Below are positions 1 through 7,708 of a stretch of DNA of 21,070 nucleotides, piece by piece. The stretch spans positions 1 to 21,070 of the forward strand of contig JBKPCR010000402.1 of assembly GCA_046727435.1 (NCBI GenBank). The letters run 5' to 3'. A program made the translations under genes and the position numbers. Numbering within the stretch: the first letter of the stretch is position 1; the number at the start of each line of letters is the position of its first letter. A model generated the notes under the pieces. It was not told the origin of the DNA. It saw only the letters and a program-made list of their open reading frames with translations, and did no database searches. Source of the DNA: CAVPRW01 sp046727435 [NCBI: bacterium]. GTDB lineage: Bacteria; Tectomicrobia; Entotheonellia; J063.

Positions 1-56
1 ACATGCGTAATACCGCACTTCTTCAATTGCTCGATGATGGTTTTAGGTTGTAACAC
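1..56 (-). CDS. N-terminal fragment, possible thiamine-pyrophosphate decarboxylase-type subunit (partial)
   Basis: Reading leftwards from a GTG at 56-54, the frame stays open to the window edge and gives (V/M)LQPKTIIEQLKKCGITHV. A strong Shine-Dalgarno stretch (GAGGGGGG) sits a few bases upstream of the GTG. The pattern of a short polar start, an amphipathic helix and then G-I/V-T-H-V is what I know from the start of sulfopyruvate/phosphonopyruvate decarboxylase alpha-type TPP enzymes, where G-(L/I)-P-D usually follows. Only 19 codons are visible and no catalytic residue is included, so the family assignment rests on similarity of a short N-terminus. That a gene starts here is better supported than its identity. 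It is divergent from the folP operon. Confidence 0.45.
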   Translation of the reverse strand, partial: MLQPKTIIEQLKKCGITH

Positions 57-405
57 AACCGTCCCCCCTCGTTCTCGACACCGCGATCGCAAATGCACCG
101 ATATGTCAGCTGGTCCCCTCCACAGAGGGTAGATCAATAACATCTTTTGTACGTTACGCCAAAACCGCCCCAGTATGAACGGCCATCCGAGTGATGTCAA
201 GGAGCGACCCACAACGGTGGGATAGTATCCCGTTGCGATAGGGTTCAACCGGGCATTATGGCGCTCAATATCTTGCAATCAACGGATCGATCAGCTAAGG
301 TAGGGCGGAGAGCACGATGGGGCGACGTGGGGGCCGATTGCATGTGCTCGTGTGCGACCTGGGGGTTGAAATCACAGCGCATGCCTCGTGCTGGACGAAG
401 GGTAG
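57..405. other. Divergent intergenic region upstream of folP
   Basis: About 350 bases separate the leftward gene fragment from folP. I see no convincing coding frame and no strong sigma70 promoter. Two small dyads stand out: a 5-bp hairpin at 116-129 (CCCTC/GAGGG, 4-nt loop), and a longer one at 212-235 in which CAAC pairs with GTTG and GGGAT pairs with ATCCC around a 3-nt loop, with GGT bulged. The second would lie in the folP leader if transcription starts upstream of it. Function unknown. Confidence 0.4.
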
Positions 406-1728
406 ATGGGCACAGGTAAACCGGAGACGACCATGGCGGCAGATCAAGGCGGACCAATCGGATTGTCGGTGCCCTTTGTAAGAGTATTTGCGTTATCGAC
501 GGGCGCGGATCTCAGCGATGAACTTCGGTCGCTTGGCGGAGCCGGCGGTACGTCATGCGTGCAAAACCTGTGGCAAGTCGCCGTCAAACTTCTGGTCCCA
601 TCTGCATGGCGAGCGACGGTCGCCCGTGTCGTCGCCACCTTTCCTGGACTGACCCTATGCACCCAACCGCGTGGGACCCATGAGGACGCTCTTCTTGTCA
701 TCGGGCCGATGCCGGAAATCGAGGCGTGCACCGGGGCCTTATCGGTTGTCGAACGAGCCATGGCGCCGCTGGCGCTGGAGCTGCTCAACCAACTAGCACA
801 CATTGCTCCCAGAACCTATCATACCTTCACGTGTGGAGGAAGGTCGCTGGATTTCTCGGTGAAGACGGGGATTATGGGTATTCTCAACGTCACTCCCGAC
901 TCCTTCTATGACGGTGGAAGATATCTCGATCCGCAGGTGGCGGTTGACCGGGCCCATCAGATGGTGGCGGAGGGCGCAGATATTATCGATATAGGGGGTC
1001 AATCGTCACGTCCGGGCTCTGAGCCGGTTTCCGAGGCCGAAGAAGCAGATCGCGTACTACCAGTCGTGCAGGCGGTGGCCACGTCGGTGTCAGCGCTGAT
1101 TTCCGTAGATACCTATCGCGCGGCGATCGCGCGGGTAGCCCTGGACGCTGGTGCTCACCTGATCAACGACATCAGTGCTCTGCGCTTCGACCCAGCTCTC
1201 TTGGGAGTGGTGGCAGAGCATCGTGCGTCGCTGATCTTGATGCATATGCAGGGCATGCCCCGGACCATGCAGCTGAACCCGACCTATGAAGCGCTCATTG
1301 ACGAAGTATTCAGCTTTCTGCATGGGCGTCTCGAGGCGGCCAAGGCGGGAGGGATTGCCGCCAAGCGCCTGCTGATCGACCCCGGCATTGGCTTTGGCAA
1401 GGGCGCTCGGCATAACCTTGAGCTATTGCACAAGCTGCACCATTTCCACGCCCTGGGCCAGCCTCTGGTCATCGGCACGTCGCGCAAAGCCTTCATCGGC
1501 TGGATTCTTGGGGCCGAGGTGGATGAACGCCTGGAGGGAACTGCGGCGACTGTGGCCGCCGCTATCGTCCAGGGGGCAGATATCGTGCGCGTACACGACG
1601 TATTGGCGATGGCCCGGGTGGCGCGTGTGATGGATGCCATGGTTCGACCCCATTTTGACACCCACGTCAAAGGGGAGAAGGCCGTCGAGCCCAGCCGTGC
1701 AGCAGGTGAACGTCCTAGAGGAGCGTGA
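406..1728 (+). CDS. folP: Dihydropteroate synthase with N-terminal extension
   Basis: Cytoplasmic folate-biosynthesis enzyme joining 6-hydroxymethyl-dihydropterin pyrophosphate with p-aminobenzoate. The catalytic TIM barrel occupies about residues 153-412 of 440 and shows all family motifs: GILNVTPDSF (158-167), DIGGQSSRPG (195-204, where many relatives have GGESTRPG), SVDTYRA (233-239), LINDISAL (252-259), LMHMQGMPRTMQ (278-289), DPGIGFGK (325-332), GTSRKAFIG (357-365) and RVHDV (395-399). About 150 residues precede the barrel, including an SLGGAGGTS segment; similar N-terminal domains occur in DHPS of several thermophiles and Firmicutes. An in-frame TAG directly precedes the ATG at 406, so the start is there or at the ATG at 433, which also has a GGAG upstream. 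The stop overlaps the next start (GTGA), indicating coupling to the protease gene. Confidence 0.95.
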   Translation: MGTGKPETTMAADQGGPIGLSVPFVRVFALSTGADLSDELRSLGGAGGTSCVQNLWQVAVKLLVPSAWRATVARVVATFPGLTLCTQPRGTHEDALLVIGPMPEIEACTGALSVVERAMAPLALELLNQLAHIAPRTYHTFTCGGRSLDFSVKTGIMGILNVTPDSFYDGGRYLDPQVAVDRAHQMVAEGADIIDIGGQSSRPGSEPVSEAEEADRVLPVVQAVATSVSALISVDTYRAAIARVALDAGAHLINDISALRFDPALLGVVAEHRASLILMHMQGMPRTMQLNPTYEALIDEVFSFLHGRLEAAKAGGIAAKRLLIDPGIGFGKGARHNLELLHKLHHFHALGQPLVIGTSRKAFIGWILGAEVDERLEGTAATVAAAIVQGADIVRVHDVLAMARVARVMDAMVRPHFDTHVKGEKAVEPSRAAGERPRGA

Positions 1729-2864
1729 GAACGGTGTTTCGCGGGCGGAAGGTGGTCGTTGCGGTTGGCATGGTGGCGCTTCTTGCCGCGCTACTGGGTG
1801 ACCGCCTCGAGTGGTGGCGCAAGGAGGAGCCCTTCACCCGCCCACACGACATCCAGGCGGCTGTGGCCTTCACCCCTGATGAAGAGATCAACATCCGGGT
1901 CTATCGCGCCGCCAGTCCTGCCGTCGTCAATATCACCACGATCGCTGTTGCCTATGATTTTTTCCTCAACCCCCTGCCGAAGGAAGGCACCGGTTCTGGG
2001 GCGATTATCGACCGCTCGGGCCATATCCTCACCAACTTTCATGTCATCGATGGCGCTCGGCGACTGGAGGTGACGCTCGCCGATGGGAGTAAGTGGCCAG
2101 CGCGACCAGTGGGCGCCGACCCAAGCAACGATTTGGCAGTGATCAAAATCGATGCTCCAGTCGAGAAACTCACGGTGATTCCGCTGGGAGATTCCTCCAA
2201 ATTACTTGTGGGCCAGAAGGTCTTGGTCATCGGCAACCCATTCGGATTGGATCGGACCCTGACAGTCGGCATTGTCAGCTCCGTGGGACGATTGATCCGA
2301 GCCGATAATGGCCGGTTGATTCGCGGCATCATCCAGACCGACGCGGCGATCAATCCGGGCAACTCAGGGGGGCCGGTGCTCAATTCGAGCGGCGAGGTTA
2401 TCGGAGTCAGCACGGCCATTTTCTCGCCCAGTGGCGGCAGCGTCGGCGTCGGATTTGCCGTGCCGATCAATACCGCCAAGCGGATGATCCCCGAGCTCAT
2501 CAACCGGGGCTACATTGCGCGTCCCTACCTGGGAATTGCCGGTCATGAAATCGTTCCGGCTCTGGTACAGGCGCTGCGGCTACCCGTTACAGAGGGGATC
2601 ATGGTGGTCGAAGTCACCCCTGGCAGCCCTGCCCAACGCGCCGGCATTCGCGGCGGAGACCGGGCAGTCCAGGTGGGCAATATGATCGTCCGTGTGGGTG
2701 GGGACATTATCACCGAGGTCGATCAAGTGAAGGTGCGAACTTTTGAGGAACTCAGCGATTTTATCGACGCGAAGCAACCTGGTGACACAGTCGCCCTCAC
2801 CTTCAACCGTCAGGGCAAACTCAATGTCGTCGAGGTGCGGCTGCGCGAGCGGCCGCGAGGCTGA
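1725..2864 (+). CDS. Membrane-anchored HtrA/DegP-type serine protease with one PDZ domain
   Basis: S1C-family protease (379 aa) for quality control of envelope proteins. The N-terminus has a basic MRTVFRGRK stretch and a hydrophobic segment (about 10-25) that should act as signal anchor, placing the protease in the periplasm. The trypsin-like domain carries a complete catalytic triad: H106 (TNFHVI), D136 (SNDLAVIK) and S214 (NPGNSGGPV). The oxyanion and activation-loop region around 171-183 is also recognisable. A single PDZ domain follows at about 255-375, so it is closer to DegS/HhoA-like proteins than to two-PDZ DegP. The GTG start is preceded by AGAGGAG and overlaps the folP stop by 4 nt; mutL begins 9 nt after its stop. 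Its place between folate and repair genes suggests co-transcription rather than shared function. Confidence 0.93.
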   Translation: MRTVFRGRKVVVAVGMVALLAALLGDRLEWWRKEEPFTRPHDIQAAVAFTPDEEINIRVYRAASPAVVNITTIAVAYDFFLNPLPKEGTGSGAIIDRSGHILTNFHVIDGARRLEVTLADGSKWPARPVGADPSNDLAVIKIDAPVEKLTVIPLGDSSKLLVGQKVLVIGNPFGLDRTLTVGIVSSVGRLIRADNGRLIRGIIQTDAAINPGNSGGPVLNSSGEVIGVSTAIFSPSGGSVGVGFAVPINTAKRMIPELINRGYIARPYLGIAGHEIVPALVQALRLPVTEGIMVVEVTPGSPAQRAGIRGGDRAVQVGNMIVRVGGDIITEVDQVKVRTFEELSDFIDAKQPGDTVALTFNRQGKLNVVEVRLRERPRG

Positions 2865-2873
2865 GGGTCTGCT

Positions 2874-4676
2874 GTGGCCGAGCGCATTCATATACTATCA
2901 GAGGATCTAGCCAACCGCATTGCCGCCGGTGAGGTGATCGAGCGCCCCGCCTCAGTGGTCAAGGAATTGGCGGAGAACGCCCTCGACGCTGAGGCGCACA
3001 CGATCACGGTCACTGTGCAAGGGGCCGGTCGTCGGCTCATCCGGGTCAGCGATGACGGCGATGGGATGAACCGTGATGATGCTCTCCTCGCCTTCGAACG
3101 CCACGCCACCAGCAAGATCCGGTCAGTAGAGGATCTGGGCTGCATTGCCACGCTGGGGTTTCGGGGGGAGGCCCTGCCAAGCATCGCCTCGGTGTCCCGG
3201 CTGACGTTAATGACCTGCGCCCAACTAGGGGATACCGGAACCTGGCTGGAGTTGGACGGTGGGGTGATACGTCAAGTGCGGGAATGGACGGGGCCAGTCG
3301 GCACCAGTATTGAGGTCCGGCAGCTGTTCTTCAATACGCCCGCTCGCCTCAAATTTCTCAAGAGCAGGAACACGGAACTGGGGCATATGGTCAACGTGAT
3401 AAGCCAGCTTGCCCTGGCCCACCCAGGGATCCGTGTCAGGTTCACGCATGAACAGCAGGCCCTCCTGGATCTCCCCCCCGCCGCGACCACGCTAGATCGG
3501 TTGGCGACGATTTGGGGAGCAGAAATCAGCCGGCAGCTCATCCCTATCGAAGACCGCGAGGGATCGGTGCTGCTATCCGGCTTCGTGTCTCCCCCGACGT
3601 GGAGTCGTGCCAGCCGTGACGCCCAGTATCTGTTCGTCAACGGGCGCGCGGTGCGCGATCGCCTGCTCTTGCATGCCCTCTCCGAAGCTTATCGCCATAC
3701 CCTCCCCGAAAAGCGTCATCCGATGGTGTTTGTGTTTTTGACGCTTCCGCCGCAGGATGTCGATGTCAATGTGCATCCGCACAAAACCGAGGTTCGCTTC
3801 GTCCAACCGGACCTCGTGCATGCAGTGGTTCGGGAGGCGATTCAACGTGGCCTGTCACGGACGACGGTCAGCTTCCCGAGCGTTGCCGTCACGGAATCCG
3901 CCCGGACATTATCCCTGGCGACCCCAACTCTGCCCATGATGCCGCAGGAATGGCCAACCTCCCTTCAGGCGCACATGGGAGAGGCGATGCCCAGCACCGT
4001 GGACCCTCTCCCTCTTTCTGCGCAAGGACTGCCGACGCCGCAGACTGCGCCAACTGGACCAGAGCCCTCTCCCCTCAAGCCATCGCCGCTGGTCCCTTCG
4101 CATCACTTACGTCCCTTAGGACAAATTCACCACTCGTTCATCGTGGCCGATGGGCCGGATGGACTGTATCTGTTTGATCAGCACGCCCTCCAGGAACGTA
4201 TTCTGTACGAAGTGCTCAAATCAGGGTTTCGCGCCGAGGCGGTGCCGCGTCAGCATCTCCTGTTTCCAACCGCGATGGAGCTGACCCCCGCGGCCATGCT
4301 GTGGTTCGAAGAATTTCGCGAGCTCCTGGAGCGCATCGGATTCGAGGCGGAGCCGTTTGGAGGTACCACCGTCGTATTGAGAACCGTGCCTGCGGTACTC
4401 GCCGAATATCCGTATGTGGAAATCTACCGCGATACCTTCGCCGCCCTGGCCGCAACGGGGCGAGCCAGCCCTTACGACGAAATCGTCGAAGCCATGTTGG
4501 CGAGTCTAGCCTGCCATGATGCCATCAAGATCAACCGACCCCTGGACTTGTCTGAGATGCGTCGCCTTCTCGATGATTTTGCCAAGGTCGGCGCACCAGC
4601 GACCTGTCCCCACGGACGTCCCCTGGCCTTGACGATTCCAGTCAGCGAGTTACGGCGGCGATTCCATCGATCGTGA
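2874..4676 (+). CDS. mutL: DNA mismatch repair protein MutL, endonuclease type
   Basis: 600-aa mismatch-repair mediator. The N-terminal GHKL ATPase is complete: motif I E34-N35 in ELAENALDA, motif II DDGDGM (60-65) and motif III GFRGEALPSIASVS (95-108). The second N-terminal domain contains QYLFVNGRAVRD (251-262) and VDVNVHPHKTEVRF (296-309). A proline-rich linker (about 340-410) leads to the C-terminal dimerisation domain. That domain keeps the metal-binding nuclease signature DQHA-x2-E-x4-E (435-446), then ACHDAIK (546-552) and CPHGRP (578-583), so this MutL should nick DNA, as in bacteria lacking MutH. The GTG start is supported by GAGGG overlapping the upstream stop codon. It is the last clear member of the folP-htrA-mutL operon. 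Confidence 0.96.
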   Translation: MAERIHILSEDLANRIAAGEVIERPASVVKELAENALDAEAHTITVTVQGAGRRLIRVSDDGDGMNRDDALLAFERHATSKIRSVEDLGCIATLGFRGEALPSIASVSRLTLMTCAQLGDTGTWLELDGGVIRQVREWTGPVGTSIEVRQLFFNTPARLKFLKSRNTELGHMVNVISQLALAHPGIRVRFTHEQQALLDLPPAATTLDRLATIWGAEISRQLIPIEDREGSVLLSGFVSPPTWSRASRDAQYLFVNGRAVRDRLLLHALSEAYRHTLPEKRHPMVFVFLTLPPQDVDVNVHPHKTEVRFVQPDLVHAVVREAIQRGLSRTTVSFPSVAVTESARTLSLATPTLPMMPQEWPTSLQAHMGEAMPSTVDPLPLSAQGLPTPQTAPTGPEPSPLKPSPLVPSHHLRPLGQIHHSFIVADGPDGLYLFDQHALQERILYEVLKSGFRAEAVPRQHLLFPTAMELTPAAMLWFEEFRELLERIGFEAEPFGGTTVVLRTVPAVLAEYPYVEIYRDTFAALAATGRASPYDEIVEAMLASLACHDAIKINRPLDLSEMRRLLDDFAKVGAPATCPHGRPLALTIPVSELRRRFHRS

Positions 4677-4840
4677 TGGACCGGCGCCATCATGCCTCTA
4701 CATCGAACCTCAGGACAGTGGTTCACGAGCTTGGGTGGCGTGCGCTGCTCGCGCGTCTGCCGTGCCGCCCACTCCTTGTCGTGCACATGATACACGTGAT
4801 AAGTTGCGGTGGGGCTGTGGATGAGTCGCATGTGGCTTGA
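4676..4840 (+). CDS. Possible 54-aa ORF coupled to mutL, unrecognised
   Basis: An ATG overlaps the mutL stop codon (TGATG) and opens a 54-codon frame ending at 4840, one base before the convergent ATPase gene's end. The product is basic and contains no motif I recognise. Translational coupling and exact filling of the gap favour a real peptide; its short length, lack of similarity and the possibility that this is simply the mutL 3' region argue against. I would treat it as doubtful. Confidence 0.2.
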   Translation: MDRRHHASTSNLRTVVHELGWRALLARLPCRPLLVVHMIHVISCGGAVDESHVA

Positions 4841-4841
4841 T

Positions 4842-6806
4842 TTAGGCGGGATAGACCTCGGTAGTAACTTCCAAGCTCACACCGAATGCCTTCTTGAGCT
4901 CTTCTTCAAGGAGGCTGCGATACTCTTCGGACTCCACCAACTCCTGTTGAAAACGATGTTGCGGGGGAAAGCTTAACACGAGTCGCTGTTCGGTGACGCG
5001 CAGCGGACGCGCGGCAGCGAGAATCGTGTCGAGGATGCGACGGCGACGGGCGACGCGTTTGACGACATGGTCCCACTTGGCCGTCACTTGGTCGAGGGTA
5101 GGAGTAGACGGTTGCGGTATCGCGGCAATCTGTTCATTGTCACGAGGATCGTGGGTGGCGGTGAGCGGTGGGGTTTCATCTGGGAAGAGCGGTAAGCTCA
5201 GCTCCGTCCCTACAGGGGCTGGCATTCGTGCCCTAAAGCGCGGCCTCGCCTGTGTTCCAGGAGTCGGAAGAGTTGCAGCAGGCATGGACGAGAAGGCTGG
5301 TCTCTCACCTGCCACCTCAATGCTGTCGAGCGGCTCCATAGCGAAGATGATTGGATATTCCCCTGTGGCCCTGCCAACGAGCAGACTGTGGTGTGTGCGC
5401 AGGCGTCGTCCAATACTTCGTAGGGTTGCCACATCGACGCGACTACGTTTGGCCAGATGGCGCACATCATCAGACGTCAGCTGGCATAGGAACAGATTAT
5501 CCGCTTCGGGCGGAAAATGGTCTCCGAGACTGGTGACCGTCGTGGTGACGAAGAAGCTTGTGAGACCATGATGACTCATAGGTAGGAGGACATCAGTGAT
5601 GAAGTGACGAGCCACGAGCGACTGGGCCTCGTCGAAGAATATGCACGGCAATAGGTCCGTTTCCGTCGCCCCTTCGCCTGCGGAGATCTCTCTCAGGCTG
5701 CCCACAAGGGATGAGACGACGCTGCTTCGGGCACATCTAGGGAGCTTGGTGAGGTCGATCACCAGGACTCCACCATGGCGAATCTGGGCATAACCATCCC
5801 GGAATGCGGTACCCTCACTGGGCTGGGTGGCAAACACCTGAGCTACCTTGATGGCGTCGAGGCAGGTCAGGATCGCCCCGCCCGCCACGGCTTGACCCTC
5901 CACCTCCAGGTCCCGTGCCAGGTGTATCAAATCATCAATGCCGAGAAATGGAGGAGGCTGGTCCGCATCATGCGGACTTCTCATCTGTACGAAACGACGG
6001 GCGACATGGCTTCTAAAATACATGGCTACGGCTGTTGGCAGGCCAAATTGCCTCAACATCGCCGACAAGGCATCCAGACCTATGTGTGATATGGCAAGCT
6101 TAAGGGTTTCCCCAACGACGAGAGGGACGATCGCATGGCGCCCCCCCGCGCTTGCCGAAGAACTCACACGCTCTTGCGAAAGCCGGGCATAGACTCCTTT
6201 GGTGTCGAAGATGATACACGGGAGACCATGATCCATGAGTTCGCTCACAATGACTTGAGCGAGGTGTGACGTCCCCGACCCCTCTGCGCCCACGATAAGG
6301 TTGACCGCACCAAGGGCTGCTCGCTCGATGTGGAACTGCTCACCAGCCACTGTCTTGCCAAGCCAAAGGGGGTTCCCTAATTCTGGGATGCAATGACGCA
6401 GCATTTCATGATCTGCTGTCTTGGTTACACTGACAGTGCTCGTGGGAAGCCACCCATCCCACGGCTGCCAGATGGGATCCGTCATCTTGCGAATCTTGGC
6501 GATGGCGAGATACAGACCGTGGCTTTCACGCGCGGGCTGAGGCGTCTTCCGAGGGCGAGAAGATCGAGCGCGCGAATTGGCTAGCGCCGGGGCTGCGGAG
6601 GGAGGGCCTGCTGACGGGCGCTGATCACGACCGGATAGCAGCGATGCGGAGAAAATCGCTTTTAATTCAATGATCTGGACGATGAGTCCGCGGTCGTCGT
6701 GACGTCCAATGACCGACAGATTTTCGCCAACGTGCAAGTCCTCCTCGGCAGGATTGAAGACCAGCTCGACCGTATCTCCGGTAATCTGTGCGACCTGAAT
6801 GGCCAT
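4842..6806 (-). CDS. HerA-like ATPase with degenerate P-loop and DnaX tau-like C-terminal domain
   Basis: 654-aa protein with three parts. Residues 1-50 look like a small beta barrel of the HAS type found at the start of HerA translocases. A low-complexity linker (about 55-110) leads to an ATPase domain of the HerA/FtsK type (about 140-500): P-loop GAEGSGTS (173-180), strand CIIFDTKG (197-204), Walker B PCIFFDEAQ (387-395) and TTT (421-423) where a sensor would be. The invariant P-loop lysine is threonine (T179, codon at 6270-6272). After a second proline-rich linker, residues about 571-654 (WDHVVKRV, RRRRILDTIL, LSFPPQHRF, then an acidic helix) resemble the C-terminal domain of DNA polymerase III gamma/tau. 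It lies 73 nt after mraZ on the same strand, with no good Shine-Dalgarno. Function is unknown; a DNA-associated, possibly replication-linked, role is inferred. Confidence 0.8.
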   Translation of the reverse strand: MAIQVAQITGDTVELVFNPAEEDLHVGENLSVIGRHDDRGLIVQIIELKAIFSASLLSGRDQRPSAGPPSAAPALANSRARSSRPRKTPQPARESHGLYLAIAKIRKMTDPIWQPWDGWLPTSTVSVTKTADHEMLRHCIPELGNPLWLGKTVAGEQFHIERAALGAVNLIVGAEGSGTSHLAQVIVSELMDHGLPCIIFDTKGVYARLSQERVSSSASAGGRHAIVPLVVGETLKLAISHIGLDALSAMLRQFGLPTAVAMYFRSHVARRFVQMRSPHDADQPPPFLGIDDLIHLARDLEVEGQAVAGGAILTCLDAIKVAQVFATQPSEGTAFRDGYAQIRHGGVLVIDLTKLPRCARSSVVSSLVGSLREISAGEGATETDLLPCIFFDEAQSLVARHFITDVLLPMSHHGLTSFFVTTTVTSLGDHFPPEADNLFLCQLTSDDVRHLAKRSRVDVATLRSIGRRLRTHHSLLVGRATGEYPIIFAMEPLDSIEVAGERPAFSSMPAATLPTPGTQARPRFRARMPAPVGTELSLPLFPDETPPLTATHDPRDNEQIAAIPQPSTPTLDQVTAKWDHVVKRVARRRRILDTILAAARPLRVTEQRLVLSFPPQHRFQQELVESEEYRSLLEEELKKAFGVSLEVTTEVYPA

Positions 6807-6879
6807 GGGCGGAGAGCGTTACCTGTGTGGTCTACGGCTGGCCCGCCTGGGTGTGTGCTCCTGAAGAAGCAATACGGTC

Positions 6880-7326
6880 TCAGAGGATGCTAAGGATCTT
6901 GCCGAGCGCCATCTCGTGCCGCTCTTCGAGGCGGACCAGGTAAGCTTCCCAGCGGAGCGGACTCCATAATTCGATGCGCTCGTACAATCCGATCAGCACC
7001 ACCTCGTTATCGATTTCGGCGTACTCCCGATGTCGCTTCGGAATGGAGAGCCTACCGTTTTTATCGACTTCGGAAGGCGCGGACTCGGCTACTACATAAT
7101 GCATGAACAGGCGGCTTTGTTCGTCATCGAGATGTTGGCGCGACGCCGTCAACTTCTCTTCCCATTCCGAGGTCCGATACAACCACAGGCTGTGATCGAG
7201 AGACTTGAGGATGATCACGCTTTTCGCTAGCTGCTCATCTTCAACCGGAAAGGCGGCGCGGAAGACTGAAGGCATGACAAAGCGGCCCTTATCATCCACC
7301 CCGCATCGGAATTCGCCCGCGAACAT
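6880..7326 (-). CDS. mraZ: MraZ transcriptional regulator, orphan copy
   Basis: 148-aa DNA-binding regulator of the AbrB/MraZ fold, normally the first gene of the division and cell-wall cluster. Both tandem signature repeats are present: DDKGRFVMPSVFR (residues 11-23) and DKNGRLSIPKRHREY in the second half, followed by the family's VVLIG, ERIELWS and RWEAYL pattern. The frame is open further upstream, but the family begins M-F-x-G-E, so I place the start at the ATG at 7326, which has AGGGA about 7 nt upstream. No rsmH, ftsL or ftsI follows; the downstream gene is the HerA-like ATPase. I see no tandem TGGG-N5 repeats of the kind used by E. coli MraZ for autoregulation. Confidence 0.93.
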   Translation of the reverse strand: MFAGEFRCGVDDKGRFVMPSVFRAAFPVEDEQLAKSVIILKSLDHSLWLYRTSEWEEKLTASRQHLDDEQSRLFMHYVVAESAPSEVDKNGRLSIPKRHREYAEIDNEVVLIGLYERIELWSPLRWEAYLVRLEERHEMALGKILSIL

Positions 7327-7400
7327 AACATTCCCTGCCTGTATTTTCGCGGCGTTAGCAGGGAATGTTGTGATCCCTGATGCCGCTGTTGTATCACAAC
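7327..7400 (-). promoter_or_regulatory. Nested inverted repeats in the mraZ leader, candidate RNA switch
   Basis: Three dyads share sequence and exclude each other. (A) A perfect 12-bp repeat, 7358-7369 with 7327-7338 (AACATTCCCTGC/GCAGGGAATGTT, 19-nt loop), whose 3' arm contains the Shine-Dalgarno AGGGA and abuts the start codon. (B) CAGGGA at 7374-7379 pairing with TCCCTG at 7359-7364 (9-nt loop), extendable by GCGGC/GCCGC (7382-7386 with 7349-7353). (C) A perfect 8-bp repeat GTTGTGAT/ATCACAAC, 7393-7400 with 7367-7374. A would sequester the ribosome-binding site, B would free it, and C would compete with B. A DNA operator made of dyads is the alternative reading. Confidence 0.6.
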
Positions 7401-7708
7401 CATCGATTTTTACCGCAGAAATCTCATTGAACGACAGGTAAACATACATTTTTGATAGTGTCAAGAAAAAAGATCAGCAAAGAATACTCATCACCTGGAC
7501 TGCCATTCTCTGATCAGAGTGTGGGAAGGATCCGGGAGGGATAACTCTGACATATAAAGATGAATCAAGACGAGTTGAATAGTATTGCTATAAGGTGTAC
7601 GAGGTGGGGGTGTGCGAGCGTTGCTGTACCCGAGAAAAGCGTGATGCGGTATTCGAGAGGGCGCATCTGACCCTTGAACGCCAACGGTCGGACGCACCCT
7701 TCTGAGGG
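7401..7708. other. Intergenic region between etfA and the mraZ leader
   Basis: No convincing gene. Directly after the etfA stop there is a weak hairpin (ACCCT/AGGGT, 7696-7709, 4-nt loop) without a T tract. On the minus strand a perfect TTGACA lies at 7464-7459 but lacks a good -10 at 16-18 bp. An alternative pair, TTGCTG (7480-7475) and TATCAA (7457-7452) with 17-bp spacing, is equally tentative. Either would place the mraZ start of transcription at roughly 7425-7450, upstream of the nested inverted repeats. Confidence 0.35.

Noticed and set aside
4993-5571. 192-codon open frame on the plus strand
   Set aside because: Antisense to the ATPase gene; arginine- and serine-rich translation without motifs.
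7327-7464. Extending mraZ upstream to a TTG at 7464 (194 codons)
   Set aside because: The family begins at M-F-x-G-E with its own Shine-Dalgarno at 7326. The extra 46 codons overlap the inverted repeats and the TTGACA element and look non-coding.
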